From an uncultured Streptococcus sp. (lineage in GTDB: Bacteria > Bacillota > Bacilli > Lactobacillales > Streptococcaceae), in NCBI GenBank assembly GCA_902480035.1, contig CABSRC010000019.1, positions 1-18,086 of the forward strand: a DNA stretch of 18,086 bases. Reading direction: 5' to 3'. Below the pieces are notes generated by a model. That model was not told the origin of the DNA and did no database searches. It saw only the letters and a list, made by a program, of their open reading frames with translations. Shown piece by piece: positions 1 through 6,174 of the stretch (positions are counted from its first letter, which is position 1; every line of letters starts with the position of its first letter). The translations under genes and the position numbers were made by a program.

Positions 1-16
1 CCCTTTGTATCTTATG

Positions 17-979
17 CTACCCTTCGATATATTCTTTGAGTTCTTGTCCTTTTAGGCCGGCATTGAGGGCGATGAGAAGTTTGATGCGAGCTTTGGGGGC
101 ATTTAATTCTTTGATGAAAAAGACACCTGATTGATGGAGTTGGACGCCTCCTCCTTCATATGCGTAGACGGGTTCAGCGATTCCATTGAAGCAACGGGAT
201 ACTAAAGCGATTGGAAGGCCTGCATCCATGAATTCTTGGAGTTTATGTGCCGTTTCTTTAGGGATGTTTCCTGCTCCAAAGGCTTCGATAATGAGGCCAT
301 CGAGCTTTGAAAGATCCAGCATGTCCAGTAGATCGGTTTTCATCCCTGCATAGGTAGCAATGATCGGAACGAACCCATCGATGGTATTGAGATCAAAGCG
401 CACCCTTGGCTCGGCTGTTTTAAAGAAGAGGATTTCCTTTTTCATGACCAAACCTAGTGGACCGTGGGTTGGTGTCTGGAAGGTGCTGACATTGGTGGTA
501 TGTGTTTTGGTGACGTACTTAGCTGCATGAATTTCGTCGTTCATGACGACTAAGACGCCTTTATCGCGTGCTTTTGGATCGGCAGCCACTCGAAGGGCTG
601 TCAGAAAATTATAGACGCCATCGCTTCCGAGCTCGTTGGAGCTTCGCATAGCTCCTGTAATGACCACAGCGATCTCTGGTAACTCCATGGTATCCAAGAA
701 ATAAGCCGTTTCTTCCAGCGTATCTGTCCCGTGGGTAATAACGATGCCATCATAGTTGTGAGATTCCTCTTTGATTTTTTGATATAGGGCTAACATGTGA
801 CGGGGGGTCATTTGAGGGCTGGGAAGGTTGAAGAAGTCCTCTGAGGTGACTGCAATTCCTTCGATTGGTGAAGTGACTTGGGTCATGGGATTGACTTCAT
901 TGGTAATCACTGCCCCAGAGTCATCTGCCGCCATCGAAATGGTCCCTCCGGTATGTAGTGCTAAAATTTTCTTAAACAT
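17..979 (-). CDS. ansA: Type I L-asparaginase (cytosolic)
   Basis: Hydrolyses L-asparagine to aspartate and ammonia. At 320 residues it is the usual length for the bacterial asparaginase I/II family. The N-terminal motif HTGGTIS (residues 9-15) holds the nucleophile Thr13. The second signature THGTDTLEE (82-90) holds Thr85 and Asp86, and the VTKTHT segment supplies the conserved Lys158. There is no signal peptide, so a cytosolic enzyme is expected. The start ATG (977-979 on the complement) is preceded by AAGGAG at 986-991. The gene is divergent from the HAD hydrolase gene and the two promoters overlap. I recall the same order (aminotransferase, stress protein, HAD, asparaginase) in pneumococcus. 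The stop lies 16 bases inside the window, so any downstream terminator is out of view. Family assignment is secure; the type I label is inferred from the lack of a leader. Confidence 0.95.
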   Translation of the reverse strand: MFKKILALHTGGTISMAADDSGAVITNEVNPMTQVTSPIEGIAVTSEDFFNLPSPQMTPRHMLALYQKIKEESHNYDGIVITHGTDTLEETAYFLDTMELPEIAVVITGAMRSSNELGSDGVYNFLTALRVAADPKARDKGVLVVMNDEIHAAKYVTKTHTTNVSTFQTPTHGPLGLVMKKEILFFKTAEPRVRFDLNTIDGFVPIIATYAGMKTDLLDMLDLSKLDGLIIEAFGAGNIPKETAHKLQEFMDAGLPIALVSRCFNGIAEPVYAYEGGGVQLHQSGVFFIKELNAPKARIKLLIALNAGLKGQELKEYIEG

Positions 980-999
980 GTGAAGCTCCTTGGAATATG

Positions 1000-1019
1000 T
1001 GATATAATTTATTTTATCA
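1000..1019. promoter_or_regulatory. Overlapping divergent extended -10 promoters
   Basis: On the plus strand TGA-TATAAT (1000-1008) is an extended -10 for the HAD gene at 1042. The -35 position (980-985) is poor. On the minus strand TGA-TAAAAT (complement of 1011-1019) is an extended -10 for the asparaginase gene. The two -10 boxes are only two bases apart and face each other, so polymerase binding to one should exclude the other. Predicted from sequence only. Confidence 0.55.
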
Positions 1020-1041
1020 TAAAAAGAAAGAAACAGTAGAC

Positions 1042-2442
1042 ATGGAAATAAAAGCAGTCTTTTTTGATATCGATGGGACCCTGGTCAATGATAGTCGAGC
1101 GGTCTTAAAATCAACAGAAAAAGCTATTCAATCTTTGAAGGAAGAAGGAATCTATGTAGGACTTGCGACAGGGCGGGGACCTGCCTTTGTCAAACCGTTT
1201 ATGGAACGCTATGGTTTTGATTTTGCAGTGACCTATAATGGTCAATATATTTTGACCAAGGACCGCGTACTGTTTACCAGCCCAATCGACAAAAAGAGCC
1301 TGCACCAGCTGATCGACTATGCTCGAGAACACCGTAAGGAAATTGCTCTTGGGACAAAGGATGGAGTATTTGGTTCTCGGATTATGAGTTTTGGGATGAG
1401 TCCTATTTCAACCTGGTCCAGTCGCTTTGTGCCTCGCAAAATGGCCCGAACAGTCAGTCGAGGATTTAACAAAGTGGTCAGCAAGGTCGTCCCACAGGAT
1501 CAGGACACCCTCTATGCACTAGCGCAGGAACCAATCTACCAAGTACTGATCTTATCGAGTCCGGAAGAGACTGCAAAAATTGAAAAAGAGTTTCCACATC
1601 TGAAATTTACACGTTCCAGTCCTTTTGCAGCAGACGTCCTCAACCCAGGCATTTCCAAGCTAGAAGGGATCCGCATCGTTGGTCAGGAATTTGGCTTTGA
1701 CATCGATGAAGTGATGGCTTTTGGAGATTCTGATAATGACTTAGAGATGCTGTCAGGTGTTGGCTTGTCTATTGCGATGGGAAATGGGACGACCAGTGTC
1801 AAGGCAATTGCCAAGCATACTACGACCAGTAATGGCAAGGATGGCATTCAAAAGGCCCTGCAACACTTTGGTATTCTTTCAGAGAAAGAACTCTTTCTTT
1901 CTAAGGATGATCACTTCAATAAGGTCAAAACCTTCCATGGTGTGATGGATGGGGAAACCCAGGAGAAACCAGTTGTTTGGCAGCCTCAAGACGCCCTTTA
2001 TCGAACCATGTTCAAGCAAGAGGAGTTGGTAGAATTTGTCCGAGCAGCTAGCACAAGTGAGGAAGAATTTGACCGCTCGGTAGCCGCTCTTCACGAAGCC
2101 TTGGATAAGGCTGCAGATAAGGTTCGGAGCAAGCATCCAGCTGAGATCTCCATGGTAGGGCAGGTTGATGCCTTGATTGATACTCTCTATCTGACTTATG
2201 GTAGCTTTGTACTAATGGGGGTCGATCCTGAAGAGGTCTTTGAGATTGTTCACCGGGCCAATATGGGCAAGATTTTCCCAGATGGAAAGGCGCACTTTGA
2301 TCCAGTAACCCACAAAATTCTGAAGCCAGATGATTGGGAAGAAAAATACGCCCCAGAACCAGCCATCAAAAAAGAACTCGATCGCCAGCTCAAGGCCTAC
2401 GAAAAACATGCAAAACAAAAAGAAGCAAAAAAAGACAACTAA
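1042..2442 (+). CDS. Cof-type HAD phosphatase fused to a MazG/PRA-PH-like pyrophosphohydrolase domain
   Basis: A 466-residue two-part protein. Residues 1-275 form a Cof-type (class IIB) HAD phosphatase: motif I DIDGT (Asp9, Asp11), motif II Thr43 in LATGR, motif III Lys206, and motif IV GDSDNDLEML (228-237). Such enzymes remove phosphate from sugar phosphates, nucleotides or flavin precursors; the substrate cannot be read from sequence. Residues about 298-435 form an all-alpha domain with GQVDALIDTLYLTYGSF (373-389), VDPEEVFEIVHRANMGK (394-410) and a following FPDGK, resembling the MazG / phosphoribosyl-ATP pyrophosphohydrolase superfamily, which cleaves NTPs to NMP and pyrophosphate. The Lys-rich tail (from about 450) looks disordered. 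The start has only a weak purine-rich Shine-Dalgarno (AAAGAAAG). A combined pyrophosphatase-phosphatase acting on an unwanted nucleotide is an inference. HAD part certain; second domain likely. Confidence 0.9.
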   Translation: MEIKAVFFDIDGTLVNDSRAVLKSTEKAIQSLKEEGIYVGLATGRGPAFVKPFMERYGFDFAVTYNGQYILTKDRVLFTSPIDKKSLHQLIDYAREHRKEIALGTKDGVFGSRIMSFGMSPISTWSSRFVPRKMARTVSRGFNKVVSKVVPQDQDTLYALAQEPIYQVLILSSPEETAKIEKEFPHLKFTRSSPFAADVLNPGISKLEGIRIVGQEFGFDIDEVMAFGDSDNDLEMLSGVGLSIAMGNGTTSVKAIAKHTTTSNGKDGIQKALQHFGILSEKELFLSKDDHFNKVKTFHGVMDGETQEKPVVWQPQDALYRTMFKQEELVEFVRAASTSEEEFDRSVAALHEALDKAADKVRSKHPAEISMVGQVDALIDTLYLTYGSFVLMGVDPEEVFEIVHRANMGKIFPDGKAHFDPVTHKILKPDDWEEKYAPEPAIKKELDRQLKAYEKHAKQKEAKKDN

Positions 2443-2447
2443 AAAAG

Positions 2448-2633
2448 AGAGTGGGACAGAAATCGGTAATTCGTTAGAATTCGATTTCGTCGTCCCACCT
2501 CCGCACAGTTGAGTAGGGCTGTAAAAGCTGATGAAATCAGCGTAGTAGAGCCCACTCAACCACTGCGTCTTGCTCGACAATCCAAAGACAATTGAGAGGC
2601 TAGGACTTTTGTCCCAGCCTCTTTTTCTTTCTT
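2448..2633. repeat. Three-hairpin intergenic element of streptococcal type
   Basis: The whole gap between the HAD gene and the stress protein gene is structured. Hairpin 1: GTGGGAC (2451-2457) pairs with GTCCCAC (2492-2498), continued by GAAATCG (2459-2465) with CGATTTC (2482-2488) and AATTC/GAATT at the tip. Hairpin 2: GTTGAGTAGGGCT (2508-2520) pairs with AGCCCACTCAAC (2549-2560, one bulged base), with an inner GCTGAT-GAA-ATCAGC (2527-2541). Hairpin 3: the terminator-like stem at 2595-2622. From memory, modules beginning GAGTGGGACAGAAATCG and ending in GTCCCAGCCTC recur between genes in streptococcal genomes, so this is probably one copy of a dispersed repeat. No second copy occurs in this window. 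Confidence 0.65.
2595..2633 (+). terminator. Rho-independent terminator after the HAD gene
   Basis: Stem GAGGCTAGGAC (2596-2606), loop TTTT, GTCCCAGCCTC (2611-2621), with one A-C mismatch, then a T-rich tract (2622-2633) that runs into the end of the convergent stress protein gene. It forms the right end of the intergenic element. Confidence 0.75.
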
Positions 2634-3084
2634 ACATGGTTTTATCCTTATCACGTACCACTAGTAAGTCTACTTTGGCGTGGCGAAGGATATATTCTGA
2701 AGAGGATCCGACCATTAACCGTTCGAAGGCATTGAGTCCGGTAGCCCCGACCATAATAAGGTCAACCCCTTCCTTACTTGGGATATCATTGGCTAAGAGG
2801 ACTTTTGGATTTCCCATTTCTACAACAGTCACAACATTTTGAACGCCGACTTTTTCAGCACGTTCCTTGTAGCCTTTGAGCAATTCATTGGCTTCTTCTT
2901 GCAATTCTTCGTAGACCTCAGCATCAAAAGTTGAGACGCTTTGAAGGGCACGGGTATCGATGACGTGGGCAATAGTCAATTTAGAGCCGTTGCGAAGAGA
3001 AACGTTAACCCCTTTTTCAAAGGCTAATTCTGCTTCATGAGAACCGTCGACAGCGACCATAATGTTTTCGTATTTTTGAGACAT
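2632..3084 (-). CDS. Universal stress protein, UspA family, ATP-binding type
   Basis: A 150-residue single-domain Usp protein with the usual alpha/beta Rossmann-like fold. It begins with the first beta strand and Asp13 in MVAVDGS (9-15). The C-terminal nucleotide loop fits G-2x-G-9x-G-S: Gly113, Gly116, Gly126, Ser127, followed by a final LLVVR strand. This pattern marks the ATP-binding subclass, so it probably binds ATP or another adenine nucleotide and acts as a cytoplasmic stress or signalling protein; its partner is unknown. The start (complement of 3082-3084) has a very strong Shine-Dalgarno, AAGGAGGT at 3091-3098. The gene is divergent from alaT, convergent with the HAD gene, and has its own promoter. 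Confidence 0.93.
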   Translation of the reverse strand: MSQKYENIMVAVDGSHEAELAFEKGVNVSLRNGSKLTIAHVIDTRALQSVSTFDAEVYEELQEEANELLKGYKERAEKVGVQNVVTVVEMGNPKVLLANDIPSKEGVDLIMVGATGLNAFERLMVGSSSEYILRHAKVDLLVVRDKDKTM

Positions 3085-3117
3085 AATCCTACCTCCTTAT
3101 AGCTTGAAAACATGGAT

Positions 3118-3140
3118 AGAATAGAAGGGAATCCTATTCT
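3118..3140 (-). other. Inverted repeat in the usp leader
   Basis: AGAATAG (3118-3124) and CTATTCT (3134-3140) form a perfect 7-base inverted repeat with a 9-base spacer. It lies between the predicted usp start of transcription and the ribosome binding site. It may be an mRNA hairpin or a protein operator; no known regulator motif was recognised. Confidence 0.4.
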
Positions 3141-3152
3141 TTATACACTTAT

Positions 3153-3181
3153 ATTTTATCTCTTTTGAGCTAGAATGTAAA
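3153..3181 (-). promoter_or_regulatory. usp promoter
   Basis: On the minus strand, -35 TTTACA (complement of 3176-3181), a 17-base spacer and -10 TAAAAT (complement of 3153-3158). This is close to the housekeeping sigma consensus and predicts a leader of roughly 60 bases. Confidence 0.65.
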
Positions 3182-3234
3182 GGTAAAGTCTCGCTTTTCT
3201 GCTATATTTTTGCAGAATTTTTAAAGTCCTCGGT

Positions 3235-3263
3235 TTGTACTCTATTTGAACTAGTGGTATAAT
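3235..3263 (+). promoter_or_regulatory. alaT promoter with extended -10
   Basis: TGG followed by a perfect TATAAT (3258-3263), with TTGTAC (3235-3240) at a 17-base spacing as the -35. The start codon follows 29 bases after the -10 box. Confidence 0.7.
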
Positions 3264-3292
3264 AGAGATAATTTCGTGAATCGAGGCAGAAT

Positions 3293-4507
3293 ATGAAGGA
3301 ATATAATAAATCAAGCAAACTCGAACATGTCGCTTACGATATTCGTGGTCCAGTCTTGGAAGAAGCCATGCGCATGCGAGCAAATGGAGAAAAAATTCTA
3401 CGTTTGAATACGGGGAATCCTGCTGAATTTGGCTTTACAGCTCCAGATGAAGTCATCCATGATTTGATCATGAATGCGCGTGATAGTGAAGGCTATTCAG
3501 ACTCAAAAGGGATTTTTTCAGCCCGCAAAGCAATCATGCAGTACTGCCAGTTGAAAAAAATTCCAAATGTAGATATTGATGATATTTACCTTGGGAATGG
3601 AGTGAGTGAGCTGATCGTCATGTCCATGCAAGGACTTTTGGACAATGGGGATGAGGTCTTGGTTCCCATGCCGGACTATCCTCTTTGGACAGCAGCCGTC
3701 AGCCTAGCTGGTGGGAATGCCGTTCACTATCTTTGTGATGAAGAAGCAAACTGGTATCCAGATATTGAAGATATCAAGTCGAAAATCACCTCAAACACTA
3801 AAGCTATCGTTGTCATCAACCCGAATAACCCAACAGGTGCCCTCTATCCAGATGAGATCCTACTTGAGATTGTAGAGATCGCTCGACAAAATAACTTGAT
3901 TATCTTCGCAGATGAAATCTACGATCGTTTGGTCATGGATGGGGAGAAACACACGGCTATTGCAAGCTTAGCGCCTGATCTCTTCTGTGTAAGTATGAAT
4001 GGCTTGTCAAAATCTCACCGGATTGCCGGTTTCCGTGTTGGTTGGATGGTTCTATCCGGACCAAAGCACCATGTGAAGGGCTATATCGAAGGCTTGAACA
4101 TGTTGTCCAATATGCGTCTTTGTTCAAATGTTTTATCTCAACATGTTGTGCAAACCTCTCTTGGAGGCTACCAATCTGTGGATGAACTCTTGCTTCCAGG
4201 TGGTCGAATCTACGAACAACGGAACTTTATCTACAAAGCTATCAATGATATTCCAGGCCTCTCAGCTGTTAAGCCAAAGGCTGGTCTCTATATCTTCCCT
4301 AAGATTGATCGGGATATGTACCGCGTGGATGACGATGAACAATTTGTATTAGAATTTTTGAAGCAAGAAAAGATTCTTTTGGTTCATGGCCGTGGCTTTA
4401 ACTGGAAAGATCCAGATCACTTCCGGATCGTTTACCTCCCACGTGTGGATGAATTGGCTCAAATTCAAGAAAAAATGACTCGTTTCTTGAAGCAATACAA
4501 ACGTTAA
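3293..4507 (+). CDS. alaT: Pyridoxal-phosphate aminotransferase, AlaT type
   Basis: A 404-residue fold type I class I/II aminotransferase. Visible landmarks are LNTGNPAEFGF (38-48) for substrate binding, the cofactor-pocket motif NPNNPTG (176-182), the ADEIYDR segment (206-212) with the Asp that contacts the pyridine nitrogen, and Lys240 in NGLSKSHR, which forms the Schiff base with pyridoxal phosphate. Family members such as E. coli AlaA make alanine from pyruvate and glutamate. The sequence closely resembles the pneumococcal protein annotated AlaT, as far as I remember it. The ATG at 3293 has a modest GAGG (3283-3286). It is transcribed alone, between its own promoter and a strong terminator. 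Exact amino-donor preference is inferred from the family. Confidence 0.93.
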   Translation: MKEYNKSSKLEHVAYDIRGPVLEEAMRMRANGEKILRLNTGNPAEFGFTAPDEVIHDLIMNARDSEGYSDSKGIFSARKAIMQYCQLKKIPNVDIDDIYLGNGVSELIVMSMQGLLDNGDEVLVPMPDYPLWTAAVSLAGGNAVHYLCDEEANWYPDIEDIKSKITSNTKAIVVINPNNPTGALYPDEILLEIVEIARQNNLIIFADEIYDRLVMDGEKHTAIASLAPDLFCVSMNGLSKSHRIAGFRVGWMVLSGPKHHVKGYIEGLNMLSNMRLCSNVLSQHVVQTSLGGYQSVDELLLPGGRIYEQRNFIYKAINDIPGLSAVKPKAGLYIFPKIDRDMYRVDDDEQFVLEFLKQEKILLVHGRGFNWKDPDHFRIVYLPRVDELAQIQEKMTRFLKQYKR

Positions 4508-4517
4508 TTAGATAAAG

Positions 4518-4548
4518 GATTGAAGAGGAAGGTCTTCAATCTTTTTTT
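4518..4548 (+). terminator. alaT terminator
   Basis: Perfect 9-base stem GATTGAAGA / TCTTCAATC (4518-4526 and 4533-4541) with loop GGAAGG, followed by seven T (4542-4548). It lies 10 bases after the alaT stop. Confidence 0.9.
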
Positions 4549-4621
4549 GATTCATTTTATAAAATCCATGTCATCGAAACGACATTTTTCTGAATTGCGC
4601 ATAATTGTAGAAAAAATAAAT

Positions 4622-4636
4622 AATTTTCAGATAATT
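4622..4636 (+). promoter_or_regulatory. CodY box upstream of codY
   Basis: AATTTTCAGATAATT matches the CodY consensus AATTTTCWGAAAATT at 14 of 15 positions. It ends three bases before the -35 hexamer of the codY promoter, so CodY bound here should compete with polymerase. This fits the negative autoregulation known for codY in streptococci and lactococci. Confidence 0.8.
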
Positions 4637-4639
4637 TGA

Positions 4640-4668
4640 TTGAAATTCCCACACTTATATGATATACT
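4640..4668 (+). promoter_or_regulatory. codY-pncA promoter
   Basis: TTGAAA (4640-4645), a 17-base spacer ending in TGA, and TATACT (4663-4668): a -35 plus an extended -10. The codY start codon is 27 bases downstream. Confidence 0.7.
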
Positions 4669-4694
4669 TGAGCTGACTATATGCGAGGTTTATT

Positions 4695-5483
4695 ATGGCA
4701 AACTTATTAGAAAAGACACGTAAAATTACATCCATCTTGAAACGGACTGATGAACAGTTGCAGTTCGAGATGCCTTATAATGATATTGCCCAGCAATTAG
4801 CGGATATTATCCACTGTAATGCCTGTATCATTAATAGCAAGGGAACCCTTCTTGGTTATTTCATGCGTTACAAGACCAACAATGACCGGGTAGAAGCTTT
4901 CTTTCAAAATAAAAAATTACCAGAAGATTATGCCAAGGCGGCAAGCTTAGTTTATGATACAGAAGCTAATTTAGATGTGGACCATGATTTGAGTATCTTT
5001 CCGGTCGAAACCAAGTCTGAATTTCCTGATGGCTTGACCACCATTGCGCCGATCCATGTTTCTGGTATTCGGTTGGGTTCCTTGATCATTTGGCGCAATG
5101 ATAAACAGTTTGCGGATGATGATTTGATCTTGGTTGAGATTGCCAGCACCGTGGTGGGGATTCAAATGTTGAATTTCCAACGCGAAGAAGACGAAAAAAA
5201 TATTCGTCGTCGGACAGCGGTGAATATGGCTGTCAATACCTTGTCTTACTCTGAATTGCGGGCTGTTTCTGCCATCCTTAGTGAATTGAAAGGAAATGAG
5301 GGGCAGTTGACTGCTTCTATCATTGCAGATCGGATTGGCATCACTCGCTCTGTGATTGTCAATGCACTCCGGAAATTGGAGTCAGCTGGTATTATTGAAA
5401 GCCGTTCTCTTGGAATGAAGGGAACCTATCTCAAAGTGTTGATCCCAGATATCTTTGAGGAAATTAAGAAAAGAGATTACTAA
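4695..5483 (+). CDS. codY: GTP/branched-chain amino acid-sensing global regulator CodY
   Basis: A 262-residue protein that aligns with CodY from end to end. The N-terminal GAF domain (about 1-155) carries the family start MANLLEKTRKI and the ligand-loop region around RYKTNNDRVE (58-67), where branched-chain amino acids bind. A linker helix (about 156-180) leads to a winged helix-turn-helix: LTASIIADRIGITRSVIVNA (205-224) and the wing SRSLGMKGTYLKVL (236-249). It represses amino acid uptake and synthesis, and often virulence genes, when nutrients are plentiful; in streptococci the effectors are thought to be branched-chain amino acids rather than GTP. Shine-Dalgarno GAGG at 4685-4688. Its stop overlaps the pncA start by one base. 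A CodY box sits over its own promoter. Confidence 0.98.
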   Translation: MANLLEKTRKITSILKRTDEQLQFEMPYNDIAQQLADIIHCNACIINSKGTLLGYFMRYKTNNDRVEAFFQNKKLPEDYAKAASLVYDTEANLDVDHDLSIFPVETKSEFPDGLTTIAPIHVSGIRLGSLIIWRNDKQFADDDLILVEIASTVVGIQMLNFQREEDEKNIRRRTAVNMAVNTLSYSELRAVSAILSELKGNEGQLTASIIADRIGITRSVIVNALRKLESAGIIESRSLGMKGTYLKVLIPDIFEEIKKRDY

Positions 5484-6061
5484 TGACTAAAGCTTTGATT
5501 TCAATTGACTACACTGTCGATTTCGTAGCAGATGATGGTAAGCTTACGGCAAGTGCCCCTGCCCAAACCATTTCTGAGACCATTGCTCAGGTGACCCAAT
5601 TGGCCTTTGACCAAGGAGCCTATGTCTTTTTTGCCATTGATGCGCATGATGTAGAGGATCCATTTCATCCTGAAAGCAAGCTCTTCCCACCTCATAATAT
5701 CATTGGGACCAGCGGACGTGATTTGTACGGCCCTTTGGCAGATTTTTATCGGGAGCACAAAGCGGATCCACGTGTCTTTTGGATGGATAAACGTCATTAT
5801 TCTGCTTTTTCAGGAACGGACCTAGATATCCGCCTACGGGAACGCCATGTAGATACCGTCATTTTGACTGGGGTATTGACTGATATCTGTGTCCTTCATA
5901 CAGCGGTTGATGCCTACAATCTCGGCTATCAGATCGAAGTCGTGGAACCTGCAGTGGCGTCGCTCACTCCTGAAAATCACCAGTTTGCCTTGAATCATTT
6001 CAAGCATGTCTTAGGGGCAAGCTTGGTAGACGGCGCACTAGCTGTATTAGATACTAAATAA
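5483..6061 (+). CDS. pncA: Nicotinamidase / cysteine hydrolase
   Basis: A 192-residue isochorismatase-superfamily cysteine hydrolase. The triad is readable as Asp9 (SIDYTVDF), Lys103 (WMDKRHYSAF) and Cys136 (GVLTDICVLHT). Asp53, His55 and His71 sit where PncA enzymes bind their metal ion. It should hydrolyse nicotinamide to nicotinate and ammonia for NAD salvage; a related amide substrate cannot be excluded. The start overlaps the codY stop (TAATG), which implies translational coupling and shared autoregulated transcription. I recall codY-pncA adjacency as common in streptococci. A terminator follows at once. Confidence 0.9.
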   Translation: MTKALISIDYTVDFVADDGKLTASAPAQTISETIAQVTQLAFDQGAYVFFAIDAHDVEDPFHPESKLFPPHNIIGTSGRDLYGPLADFYREHKADPRVFWMDKRHYSAFSGTDLDIRLRERHVDTVILTGVLTDICVLHTAVDAYNLGYQIEVVEPAVASLTPENHQFALNHFKHVLGASLVDGALAVLDTK

Positions 6062-6075
6062 GAAAACATTGTAAA

Positions 6076-6109
6076 AGAGGTCATAGACATTTGTTTAGGC
6101 CTCTTTTTT
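6076..6109 (+). terminator. codY-pncA terminator
   Basis: AGAGGTC (6076-6082) pairs with GGCCTCT (6098-6104, one G-U pair) and is followed by six T (6104-6109). A competing pairing exists between TAGGCC (6096-6101) and GGCCTA (6112-6117). This bounds the glycosyltransferase operon on its left. Confidence 0.7.
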
Positions 6110-6121
6110 GGGGCCTAGAAA

Positions 6122-6150
6122 TTGTCTTCCTCTCTTGAAAATGGTATTCT
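6122..6150 (+). promoter_or_regulatory. Promoter of the glycosyltransferase operon
   Basis: TTGTCT (6122-6127), a 17-base spacer ending in TGG, and TATTCT (6145-6150): an extended -10 with a partial -35. An AAGGGGGAG ribosome binding site follows at 6164-6172. Supports independent transcription of the operon. Confidence 0.55.
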
Positions 6151-6174
6151 AATGGTAGCAAATAAGGGGGAGTT

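Noticed and set aside
2212..2580. 122-codon open frame on the minus strand over the end of the HAD gene
   Set aside because: It is antisense to a clear coding region and to the hairpin element, with aromatic-rich composition from reading Lys-rich codons backwards, and no ribosome site.
3206..3220. CodY-like sequence (TTTTTGCAGAATTTT) before alaT
   Set aside because: Several mismatches in both half-sites; expected by chance in AT-rich intergenic DNA.
4584..4598. Second CodY-like box (ATTTTTCTGAATTGC)
   Set aside because: About five mismatches to the 15-base consensus, too weak to claim beside the 14/15 site.
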